Shown one piece after another: positions 11,591-22,939 of a DNA stretch of 64,000 nucleotides. The stretch spans positions 2,021,252 through 2,085,251 of the forward strand of contig CM025855.1 in NCBI GenBank assembly GCA_003952965.2, in the 5' to 3' direction. Under the pieces are notes generated by a model that was not told where the DNA came from, made no database searches, and saw nothing but the letters and a program-made list of their open reading frames with translations. Positions within the stretch are counted from its first letter, which is position 1. Every line of letters begins with the position of its first letter. The DNA comes from Morella rubra. Taxonomy: Eukaryota > Streptophyta > Magnoliopsida > Fagales > Myricaceae. The position numbers and the translations under genes were made by a program.

Positions 11591-14500
11591 TGTCACGCCC
11601 CAAACACTAGTCCGACGAAACTAATGACAGCGGCGAGGATTCTTAATGACGAATGCTCCAACGCACTTAATTAAAAATCTTGCAGTGGAATTTTTTTTTT
11701 TTTAAACATCAACTATGACTAATTCAGAATATGAATTACTATAAAAATTTATCTCCTAATATGCAAGCTGACATGTAGACCGTCAAACGTTCTACTAAAG
11801 TGTACGAATATGTAAATAGGTATACGCGAAATAAAAAATATAACTATATCAAATAACACACATAGAGAAACATTTGAAAATCTAATCTTCAGGTAATAAC
11901 TAAAGCAATATGTTAAATTAATCATGGTCCCAAAATATAAGTTACTAATAGTCTTAAGTCTCGTATGAGCAGACTAGGAGGTTCATATCAGCAAAAAAAA
12001 GTTTAAGATCTAAAATTGCTTAATCGTCAATTCTAGATAAGTAAAAGCCAATTGTGGTTTGAAATACAATCAGAAGACTCTTAGTCTGTAGGCTCTGAAT
12101 GCACAGGGCATAATGTCCCTTGTTGTACTTGGAATTCAAATGCTTCCAGTTAGGGCCCCCAGTGTCTTCATTGCAGCTGATCTAGGTTTCGTGAGTACCC
12201 TTGGAATGATACAATTGAAATATGTGAGTCAAATGACTCAGTAAGGGATATGCATGACATGATCATGAATGACAGGTATACCAAAATAAATGCATGTTTA
12301 TGTATGCTCCTGTACATGCAATTTGCTTAAAAGATTTGGCTAACTCTCGCTCCATTTACCCCTGAAGTCAGGCCCCATTCCCTTTCCCTTGGGAACATGT
12401 TTTTGGTCGAGCTAACCTTGATGTGGCCCCAGGCCTAATGGCTAGACCCCTTAGAGGTCCACACTTTCTCGCATTCGTCCTTTAGTGTGGTTGCACATAC
12501 CTCGAGGATTACCCATCCTTTTCGCATTCGTCCTTCGGAGTGGGTGCCCTCAGCGCCATTTCGTTCTTCAGAGTGGATGCACCTATCATACTTAAGTACA
12601 GTACCGATTATCTTATTTAGCCCCATAACATATCCTAACATAGCATAAAATCTCATTTTCATTTGCATAGGATTTTTATCTAAGATTTTAAGCCATACTT
12701 AAACTTGAAGATAAGACTCATAAAAAACGGAACTAATTTACATTTTCAAAAAACACTCCATAGCAGATAAAAATCCTAGAGCAAACACTGCTACTGCCTC
12801 CAGCTCATCCTTTCACTTTCAAAACACCATAACTTATTCTTACAAAATCACACGAAAGTTATCTTAAAATGTTCCTCTTTGATAAAATTAAAATTCAAGA
12901 TCAGGACCATAAAATCGGACTTAAAAGGTCACTTAAAACATTATTTGGAATGAGCCAAAAATCTAGACATGCAAAGCTGGTGACAGCTTGAACGTCTGAA
13001 CTTTTAAAAATCCATAACTTACTCAATATTTATCGGAATCACCTAAAGTATGGCTTAAAATCTTTTAATGTCATAGGCCTATAACATAAAATTCTCTCTT
13101 AAGATTAAAGGATAAAAATATTTCATCAAGGTTACCCCTAATTCAAGCTTTGTGATTTGCAGAAACTAAATTACGACAACTAGTTTAACAAGTCTACCTT
13201 ATAATTCTTAATGATTTCCAACACTATAGATCAAGTTTATCAATGCTATGGGTTCTCCAACAACAACAATAGCTCGTAATAGATAAGGTCTGACCTCTAT
13301 AGATGTAACAGCAGCAACAGAGAAGTTTTCTTTTCAACCAATTACATTTATTAACAGCAGCAAACTATGGTCTCTTCAAGCATTATAATTTCTAGCAACC
13401 ATTCACTCAAGAATTTGGACTATTTCTGCGGCTTGTTACAAAAAAAAAAAACAAAAACAAACTATACCCGATCTGCTAGTTTCATTGACAGCAAGAGCAC
13501 TAATGGCAGCAACACCGCCATGCCCATTTCCTCAAATCTGGAATTTTTTAGGCAACTATACCTCACAGAATTCATCCAATCTTCAAAGCTTTTATCCACT
13601 ACATCACCCAAATCTCTCCATACCATAATCAACACTTAAGGACCTATTTAAACTCTTAAGGAGGTGCTGAAAATAACAGAGATATTCATGAAAACAAAGA
13701 AGCAAATCTGCCCTCTAAAATAGAGCACCCAAGCACTCTAAGCACCAACTTTCGAAGTGCAGAACCTAGCTCATGTTTAATGTTCATGCAAGAGTCAAAC
13801 AAGACTTGCAATGGAACTAGTTCCAGGTCCACATTTTTTTTCCTAGCAACCTCACTCATCTCTCCAGCTCATTTGCACTTCAACCCATTTAAATATCAAA
13901 AGGCAGCACCCAAGGTCACAACAAGTGCATATCCGGCCATGCAAGTGCACATCAAATTTTAGATTCTGCCAACACCTCATAACATAAGCTGTTCTCGTAA
14001 AAATCTTCTACTTTAACGATTTCAAATAAAAAACTTACAGCAATACAATGATTCTATTTTCACCAAGCCAATGCCAATGCATTATCTTTTCTTTTAAGCT
14101 TTCTCTCAAACACTTATGGCACATCAATGTTTCTCTTGAAACCTTAACTCAAAATCTAACCGTGCATGCCTTCCTAGACTCCAAATTTTTTATCTATTCC
14201 AACATGCATAACGTAGAAGAGATAACAGCAGAACCCAAACAAATACTCTATGACATTCACGGTTTCTCATAAAAATTTCATCAAAAGAGCAACACCCTTA
14301 CCTTGGCTTCTCTTGATTCCTCCTACTGCACTACACCTCCCTTAGCTCTATATGGCAGTCCTCTTTTCTTTTCTTCTCTTCTTCTTCTCTTCTTTCTTCT
14401 TCTCTTCTTTCCTCTTCTTCTTTCTTCTTTTTCTTCTTTTCTTCCTCTTCTTCTCTTCTCTCTTCTTCTTCTTCTTCTCTGTTGTGGCTTTAGCGTTTTC

Positions 14501-15039
14501 CTCCTCTTGTTTGTGTGCGTGAGTGACAAATAGCTAGAGAGGGAAGTGGTGTGGGTAAAACAAAACCAGAGAAAAATGGGGACAACTCTACCCCCCTACT
14601 ATCCTTGTTAATAACGCCTATTCCTATTGGCCAAGCTTGGACAGCAACTTCTTCTCCCCCCCCTTCTCTTTGTCACGTGATTCTACCATTTTTCTTTCAC
14701 TTTTTTTTTCCTTCACTTGCCACTTTCATAGAGTTCACGTTTGACTCTCATTCCCATTATCTCAAGCAAACATACACTTTTCAAAAATCAAAGCCCCTAA
14801 CTCAAACTCTTTGAATATTGCAATTTAACACTATTAAAAATTTGCAAACAAATATATATACAAATTATTAACAAGGATGCAAGAAAAAGTGCTAAAGGAA
14901 ATCTCATCTTAGACATAATTTTAAATCAAGTCAGCCATACATGTCTTTTCTCAATAATTCAGGATAGTGCAAAAACTTAAAGAGTCAAAAAGTTAAAAAT
15001 AAATTGACATTGAAGGAAACCTAAAAGTCGGGTCTCACA
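11591..15039. mobile_element. 3.4 kb LTR-like insertion (TG...CA), possibly a long solo LTR
   Basis: Fossil. Comparison with the uninterrupted copy at 8543-9579 gives the edges directly. The insert starts TGTCACGCCCC and ends GGGTCTCACA, the classic TG/CA ends with an imperfect short inverted repeat seen in many plant Ty3/Gypsy LTRs. No gag, protease, polymerase or integrase was found inside, and there is no second terminal repeat. A single long LTR left by recombination, or a large derivative without genes, fits best. A clean 5-bp target duplication is not visible. The interior has a degenerate repeat CGCATTCGTCCTT near 12465-12560 and a pyrimidine tract at 14358-14481. Confidence 0.5.
14358..14481. 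repeat. CTT-rich pyrimidine tract
   Basis: About 120 bp made almost only of C and T in CTT, TTCTC and CTTTT words. It explains the lysine and arginine rich or leucine rich frames seen on the two strands, which are not genes. Confidence 0.85.
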
Positions 15040-16030
15040 CTTGCACTTTTATATAAAATAAAAAAGTCCAGTCTGAGTGAACAATACATAGTGGATAAAG
15101 TAATTGCAGAGGTTCGTTCGTGTAACTACTTGACGTGGGTTTTTTTTTCCCCCATGGAAAAGGTTAGAATCTTCCACTAAGATAATCCTAATACCGATCA
15201 ATTTACATTAAAACACCATTTGATCTCAACTTGTTTCCTCTCTCAAAAGACTTTTCTATGTGTTGCTAATAAATATAGTTCAAATCATAGAATATATTCT
15301 TTTTTTAATAACTCAATTGAGATTAATAGTAAATTTACATGAATTAACTAGTGGTTAGGTGGAAATAGAAAAGAATAAATAAGAAATATTGTTGTAAACT
15401 CATTTTTGACGTCAAATCTCAAAGTTTAGATTAGAATCCTTTATAATTTTCTATTTAAATAATCCTACAATATTTAATGTTGTTTATGTAAAGTTTCGAG
15501 TAGTTGAACTCTACAATATTACAATATGGTCTACTTCTTGTCTATCTTTTTTTAAATTGCATCATATAATTCAAGTATAAAATTGTAGAAAATCCTTACA
15601 CTTTTGCTTCATTTATGATTACAAGCAATCAGATTGGCTGATGAATGAGAGTCAGCCCTCTTGATACCTGAGTGATTACACAAACAAATTTACGTAGAAG
15701 ACTGCCCACAAAGATTGGAAAGCCGCCATGAATCGGATATAGTGGAAAATGATGAAAAAGAACATGAAGTAAATGGAGAACATCAAGAGTGGTCTTTCAT
15801 CCTTTAACGTATAAATAAAACTGCAAAGGTGATTTCTTAGTGGAGAAAAGAGAAGGATGGAGACAGAAAGCTTCGTCTCCGTAGCCTTTTTGTCTGTTTG
15901 ATTAACTGTATCTTTACAATCTACCCTAACAATGGTGGGTCGGTTAATAGCTGGTGCATTTTTTTTCCATTAATCAAACAAGTTCTGACGTACTCTGTTC
16001 CCTACTTGTTAGTATATTAATATTTTCTAG
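15040..16030. repeat. Copy 2 of CBL4 upstream segment, right part
   Basis: Matches 8667-9579 closely, for example TGCACTTTTATATAAAATAA and the ATGAATCGGATATAGTGGAA stretch. There are scattered substitutions and an extra ~95 bp near 15455-15550 that copy 1 lacks. The copies diverge after TTTTCTAGA. Confidence 0.85.
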
Positions 16031-16998
16031 ATACAAAATAGATTAATATTTGTTAGAAAATCAACAGGGTCGGGCGGGTTTTCAGCCAACACATCATGAT
16101 CAACGACTTTCCTGATCCATAGTTTCCTTTTTATTTTGGTTTTACTAAACTACGGTTGGATTATTCTTAAATAACTAGAAAACATTATTTGAGAATGGAA
16201 GCAATAGCTTTGGCTGTTCTTGTCTGGCGACTTGCACAACAGTCCTCTAAACAGTTTAATACTATCTGTATACGGTTTGGAGGAGCATAGATTCTAACAA
16301 TTTAATGTTGATAGTATAAAATTTAGTTTAAGACAATAGTGTTTATATCTTTCCGATTTGCAAGGTGCAATTCAAACAAAAAATTGTAAAATATTCTAAT
16401 CTCCTAAAAAAACATGAAGTACTGCCTGATAATATTTGTTTGATCTATTTTTGGTTCTACTTACTCAGAAAAGAATTTTATCCAATATATTGCAAGATGT
16501 AATCCATATACAGACTAAGGCATGACTGAACTCCTAAAAAAAAAAAACTCAAGACAAGCTGTCATCTGTTTTCGATTCGTGGGCAACCTCAAACTAAAAA
16601 TTCATAATTAAATATTAATATTTTCAACACCCACAACCTAAATATTCTTTCATTTGTATTAATTATTTAATTTATATTTCTAACATCTACTCTTGGATTG
16701 GTGGGATATTTTCTTAATAGGAAAAACCAATACAACAAATATATAGTTGAAATGCGGCAAAAAATAGAGTCAAAGTTTTAACTCTAGAACTCCCCTATCC
16801 CACACCAAGTAAATAACTAGAACAAATATTATGCTAGAATCCAAAAAAAGGGTACCTCTGGCCTTCCTCAGTTCTCATGATCGATAGGTCACACAAAATA
16901 TCTTTTTTTTTTTTTTGCTGAAAAGTCACACAAAATATCATCTTTTCGACCTCAGAAATATAGCAGTTGCACTCTCGATACAAGCAAGCCGAAGCCAA
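16031..16998. other. AT-rich spacer
   Basis: No coding segment, RNA gene or transposon end that I can support. A short direct repeat (GTCACACAAAATATC at about 16890 and 16925) is present. Confidence 0.5.
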
Positions 16999-17025
16999 GG
17001 GGGGGGGGGGGGGGGGGGGGGGGGG
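16999..17025. repeat. 27-base G homopolymer
   Basis: Uninterrupted run of 27 G preceded by GAAGCCAA and followed by TTAGTGAGG. It can form G-quadruplexes. The exact length is the kind of value that sequencing often gets wrong. Confidence 0.9.
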
Positions 17026-20000
17026 TTAGTGAGGCGATAGCCATATATAGCCATAGCCCAAGCCCCTCTAAAGATAAAAGGGTTTTTTTTTTTAAGTCAC
17101 CAAATGATTTAAATATATATATATTATATATATGAAGAAAACAGAAGTACAACATACTACAAAAGCAAAGAAAGGAAAAAAAACAAAAAAAAAAAAAAAA
17201 AAGATAACCTGAGGCGGTGCAACACCACTAAACTTCCACAGTCCACGATTAAGAAGAAAAGATGAAGGAACATCTCCTAAGAAGGAGTGGGCAGCCGCCC
17301 AGGCTGCTAATGAATGAGCCTCCAAGTTGAAAGCTTGGGGGATCAGAGAAGGATGAAATACAGGAATAGAGAAAAGAAGCGGATGAAGACTGTGAATGAG
17401 TGGTGCAATTTTCCAAGGTACAGCTTGCATGCAGACAATCCTTGTAGCTGATAAAGAAGGATACATTCCATGACAATAGCGGAGTCACCTTGAAGTAGCA
17501 AAGAAGAGAGTTTGAGGTCACAAGCTTTGAATAAAGGTAAGAAAGCTTCTTCGGCTTCACCAATCAAAGGATCAAAAGACATAGAACGGTGAGTCCAAGC
17601 TCTGAGAATGTCACCATTTGAATGAAAGAGAACTGCTGCACACATAGAAAAGGAAGGCTGAACGACAACATCAAAGGTCAACCGGTGATACATCCCTGGC
17701 ATGAAGGATTTACAAGGTATAGAATGAAGCAGTCTTGGGGCAGTACGCCATGCAGCTAAATGCTCCCGATGAGAATGTAAGATTTGTTGTAGAATGGCAA
17801 AAGGTACGAGACGAAGATTTTCATGTAAGATCTTATTTCGTGCCATCCACAAGAAATCCAACATCAGAACAGCAAAAAGTTGAAATGAATGAATGTCACA
17901 AGTCTGGATAGCAAGAAGCCGAGATGGATCTAATATACAATTAATCTAATCATGAATAGAGCTCTGTTGGAAGAATTCAACATTGAGATTCCAGGAAGAA
18001 AGACGCCAGATCTGTCTTGCATAAGAACAAGTAAACAAAAGATGGTGAGTAGTTTCCAAACTATCCCCACAAAGAAGACTCTCCTTGAAAAGAAGATTTC
18101 AGATATTGTGCAATCTTGTGACGAGTAGGTAAAATATCGCACGCCACCTTCCAGAGAAGAACTTTTAATCTCTCGTGCATATTAAGCCGCCACAATTTCT
18201 TCCAATTAATAGATGGACCAGATCCCAAAATTGAAGACTGATTGAAGGATAGTTGTCGGTATGCAGATTTGACAGTAAAGAAACCATGCGTATCAGGAGT
18301 CCACACCATTTTATCAGAAGTACCAGCAGGTGGGAGATGAAGTTGGCGAATACTATTGATAGAGAGGTAATCAAAAGTGTTCTGTAAAAGATTGACATGC
18401 CAAGATCTAGAAGAGGCAATGATGAAATGACTCACAAGTGAGGCTGAATTAAGCCTTTGTAGACCATTCTTTGGCTTAGGAACAAAGGATGGAAGAGATG
18501 GAATCCATGGATCCATCCAGGTACGTATTGTATCACCGTTGCCTACCAAGAAACATCGACCTTGAGCAATAAAGGGACGCGACTTGAGAATTCCTTTCCA
18601 TGCCCAAGAAGAGGAAACCCTAGGCTCTACATGCAGAAACTCAAAATGTTTAAGGTACTTAGCACTCAAATATTTAACCCATGGCTGAGGTGTTGGAGAA
18701 AGCATCATCCAACCTAGTTTAGAAATGAGAGCCAAGTTCAAATCTTTCATTTTCTTGATGCCCAAACCACCGTCCGATTTAGGAGAACAAAGCTTATTCC
18801 AGGAGTGAAGATATAGGTGCCGATTACCATGAATTTTGAATCCCCACCAAAATTTGCGAAGAAGAGAATCTATATTGGTGCAAATGGGGTGAGGAAGTAA
18901 GAATAATGACATTCCGTAGATGGGAATGGAAGACACGACTGACTTAATCAACATAGCTCTCCCGGCCTGACATAAAAGCTTACCCTTCCAATCAGAAATT
19001 TTGCATTCTATACGATATTGGAAGTCATGAGATACAACGGCTTTTGATCGAGGCAATATCAAAGGAAGACCTAAATGACGAGAAGAAATAGACATATTGG
19101 GAAATCCAAAGTTCTCCCGGATTAGTCGAGCTGAAGAGAGGTCCGTATTTGCAGTAATGAAAATGGACTTCTGAGCATTGGGAGCCTGACCAAACCATTG
19201 AGAAAACAATTGCAAACTTCGATTAATGTTTTTGGCCTCCTTAAAAGTAACTTGTCCAAAAATAAGCAAGTCGTCTACGTAAAGGAGATGAGTAATTGGT
19301 GGACAACTGCGAGTCAATTTAATGCCATGCACTAAGGACAATGAGTGTGCTTTATCCAACAAGCGTGAAAGAATTTCCATGCCAATTGCAAATAGAAATA
19401 GGGATAGAGGATCACCCTGATGAAGACCCCTAGTAGGGGTAATGAGACCGTAAGGGCTACCATTTAGGAGGAGAGAATAGGATATAGAAGATAAACATTG
19501 ACGAATCCACTATATCCAACAAGAGCTAAACCCAAATAGTTTCAATGCGATGAGGATCGGATCCCATTCTATTCTGTCATAGGCCTTGGACATATCAATT
19601 TTGAGAGCGAAATCACTTGTCCTTCCTTTTTTAAGAGCGAGAGAATGGAAAATCTCATGAGTCAATATAGCACTGTCCTGAATAAGGCAATCTGGTACAT
19701 AAGCAGATTGATTCTCAAAGATCATCTTCAGTAAAAAGAACTTCAGTCTAGTAGCAATAATTTTTGAAATGATTTTGTAACTAACATTACAAAGACTAAT
19801 GGGACGGTAATGTTGAACCTTGTGAGGATTGTCTAATTTTGGAATCAGAACAATAAAGGTATGATTCATGGAAGGAAGAAGATGACCTCCATTGAAGAAA
19901 TCCTGTACCATGCTAATAACATCAGCACCAATAATTTGCCAATATTCTTTATAGAATAATACCGGTAGACCATCTGGGCCAGGAGCTTTATTAGAACCCA

Positions 20001-20828
20001 TGGACTTAACTGTATTATGAATTTCTTCCGGAGAAGGAATTGCATCCAACGATTTAGATGTAGCTTCATCAATAACCGGAGAAATGAGTTGATTTAGAGC
20101 TGAGGGAATGGAAGGCGTGGATGAACAGAACAGATGATCAAAATAATCGATGATGGTGTTGCCCACATTTTGCCGACCCGAAACCCAAGAAAGATCATCC
20201 AGCTGTAGCGAAAGGATAGAATTTTGATTGCGGCGAATGATAGTAGAAGTATGAAAGAATTTAGCGTTTAAATCCTTAGATACCAACCACTCCACTCAGG
20301 AACGCTGACGCCAAATGGACTCCTCACGAATTAATTGTTCATGAATCGCACTTTTAATGGAAGCTTCACGAGAAACATTGACATCACTGGAATCTTCTTG
20401 TTGAATATGATCTAGTGCACGTGTTAAGCAGGAGATTCTGTCTTTGATAAGTCCAAAATGTTGCCTATTCTAGATTCTAAGAGCTTTCTTGACTTTCTCA
20501 TTCTTCTTAGCTAAAATAATGGCGGGTCTCCCAGCAACCCATATACACCAAACTGCAGCTATAGTGAAAAAACTGCCAGGATCCCTAACCCACATAGCTT
20601 CAAATCGAAATGGTCGAGACAACAAATGACCATGACCATCTGTATTAAGAATTAGAGGTAGATGATCCGAAGCTAACGCTGAAGAATGCAAAATGGATGC
20701 ATTAGGGTACTGAACACGCCATTGCTGATTGACAAGACCACGATCAAGGCGTTCACGAATGTTCGCACAACCTCTACGTCCATTGTTCCAAGTAAAGGGA
20801 TTGCCATTAAAGCCTAAGCCTAAGTCCA

Positions 20829-21168
20829 TGTTGGGAAAAGCAGCACAAAAATTAAAGAATGGGACACTAAGAATTTATGTGGTTCGGCCCCAATCCGGCC
20901 TACGTCCACCCCAGAGCAATTTTATTACGAATGTTTAAGAAAATCACTCTCCCCACCCAATACAATAGTCACACCACCCTCCTTCTCTTCCTCTCTCTCT
21001 GCCCAATGCTCACACACTCTCACGCATACTTTCTCCTATAACATAAGCCACTATTTATAGGAAAAGATACAAAGAGAAACCCAGATAAACTTGAAGTGGT
21101 GATCAAGTAGACTTTTACACAAAGTCTACTTCTATTCCAAGTCTATTTTATGGGTGTGGACCCCAACA
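20829..21168 (-). repeat. LTR (3') of the small Copia-type element
   Basis: 340 bp, plus-strand edges TGTTGGG and CCCCAACA. Contains the AAGAATTTATGTGGTTCGGC word common to many plant Copia LTRs. Confidence 0.9.
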
Positions 21169-21851
21169 AATCTCCCCCTCCATACCCATAAGGGAAAAAT
21201 CTGTTCCTGACATCTTTCGGTTTAGTGCATCCCGGGCTCCCATCAGTAGAACTTTCCTGCAACTTTAGTGTCTGTTGCTCCCCCTTGCTCACCACCCCTT
21301 ACATCCTTTTTCTACTGGCACTCCAACCTCGTCCTTGTCACCAGAAGACCAACCACACTCCCATCTGAGTGTCCTGCACCCCCGCCTAGGGTGCCCGCAT
21401 CCCCTGCTTGTACCACCGGACCCATGTAGAATAGTATCTCCCCCTGCTCTTACATCTCCACCAGCTAGTACCAAGCACCTTCGCGTGCTACACGAAGTCG
21501 GAGTCATCAGTCACCACTGAGGCTTCTATTGATTTCCCTTTCTTCCACTTTGCCTCGTCAATCCCCTTTGGTTTCTTACCCTCATTCTCCAATGGATCGT
21601 ACATATCCTTTGCATAAAGGATATCTTCCATCCGTGACTTCCAACTCATGTAATTCGTCGCAGACAACATCATCATATCGATAACCATACCCTCTGCCAT
21701 CTCAATTAACACTGATAGAGACCGAATTTCAAAATTTTGACTACACCAATGGATCCAGAATGGCCCAAAACCTTAGGAACCGGTTTGACCTGCTCGAAAA
21801 CCGGCCTAAAAGCCCCTAAACCGGCTGAAAAACCACCCTGGAACAAAACCA

Positions 21852-21887
21852 GAATCTTCCAGAATATTCCGATTCCTCGGAATATTC
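21852..21887. promoter_or_regulatory. Heat-shock-element-like array in the Copia leader
   Basis: GAATCTTCCAGAATATTC gives four boxes GAA-TTC-GAA-TTC (21852, 21857, 21862, 21867) with exact 5-bp spacing, the canonical binding array of heat-shock factors. A further GAATATTC sits at 21880-21887. The AGAATATTCC and GGAATATTCT arms also form a 10-bp inverted repeat. It lies between the 5' LTR and the gag start. Confidence 0.55.
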
Positions 21888-21892
21888 TCCGC

Positions 21893-22019
21893 TGACGTGG
21901 CAACACTGACATGGCGCTGAATGGGACCCACTGCTGACGTGGCAATGCTAACATCGTGGATGACGTGGCAATACTGACGTTGCACCCTGGGACCCACTGA
22001 TGATGTGTCACTGACGTGG
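21893..22019. promoter_or_regulatory. Cluster of TGACGTGG motifs
   Basis: Four exact TGACGTGG words (21893, 21935, 21961, 22012) and three near matches (21907, 21974, about 21999) occur within 130 bp, an ACGT-core arrangement of the kind bZIP factors bind. They sit in the leader of the small Copia-type element and may also reflect old tandem duplication. Confidence 0.5.
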
Positions 22020-22318
22020 CTAGACACGTGACAGTACACTGTGCGCGGGGGCGTGCGGTGCATGTGGCGAGTGAGGACCACGCGCCCTACCTCTCTTCGG
22101 CGCGTGGGACGCGTGGACGGCGTGACTCGAATTCTTTCGACGAGTAACGGCGCGTCCCGGCTCCTCCGGCGACAAGGTTTCAACCTCTAGTTTCATCTCG
22201 ACCTACTCTACAGGCTGGTGCCCTCCAATCTCCGATTGGACCACTTTTAATTTTCGGACTTCTCTGCTTTCTCCCGAAAAAACCACTCCGGCCTCTCAAA
22301 TCATGCTCTGATACCACT

Positions 22319-22670
22319 TGTTGGGAAAAGCGGCACGAAAATTAAAGAATGGGACACCAAGAATTTACGTGGTTCGGCCCCAATCCGACCTACGTCCACC
22401 CCAGAATAATTTTATTAAGAACGTTTAAGAAAATCACTCTCCCCGCCTAATACAATAGTCACACCACCCTCCTTCTCTTCCTCTCTCTCTTCCCAATGCT
22501 CACGCACTCTCACACACACCTTCTCCTATAACATAAGCCACTATTTATAAGAAAAGATACAAAGAGAAACCCTAAGAGAAACCCAGATAAACTTGAAGTG
22601 GGGACTAAATAGACTTCTACTCAAAGTCTACTTCTATTCTAAGTCTATTTTATGAGTATGGACCTCAATA
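22319..22670 (-). repeat. LTR (5') of the small Copia-type element
   Basis: 352 bp partner of 20829-21168, adjoining the primer-binding site at 22305-22316. Confidence 0.9.
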
Positions 22671-22939
22671 ATCCATTAGTCCATGAGCAGAGATAAACTG
22701 GCCAAGACCGCTTGTGGAGGAACTAGCAATGGGTCGACCACCTCTTTTTTCAGTGTGGGAGAGAACTGAATTGAAGTCAACAAAGAATAGCCAAGATTCG
22801 GAATGTGAAGCACGTGTTATTTCGAACTTAAGAGACATACGAAGCCCAGATACGGAATCTGATGACGCGTATGCATATTATGATTACTCCGGTCCACGTG
22901 GCTGCAGAAGCTCCCAGATTCGAATGAATTTGATGCTTT

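Larger units (their letters stand above)
20829..22670 (-). mobile_element. Small non-autonomous Copia-type LTR element inside the LINE
   Basis: Fossil, minus strand, 1.84 kb. The LTRs are 20829-21168 (3') and 22319-22670 (5'); both start TGTTGGGAAAAG on the plus strand. A primer-binding site TGGTATCAGAGC (initiator tRNA-Met type) is the complement of 22305-22316, and a purine tract GGAGGGGGAGATT lies just inside the 3' LTR. The interior holds only a Copia-type gag beginning (21488-21712; YMSWKSRMEDILYAKDMY) and a long leader, with no polymerase genes. The target duplication is GTCCA on the left and ATCCA on the right. Removing the element restores a continuous LINE endonuclease stretch GLMDLGLG. 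The LTRs differ at many sites plus one short indel, so it is older than the Gypsy copy at 55762. Confidence 0.88.

Noticed and set aside
14303-14533. Leucine/serine-rich frame on plus and arginine-rich frame on minus
   Set aside because: Translation of a pyrimidine tract inside an LTR-like insertion.
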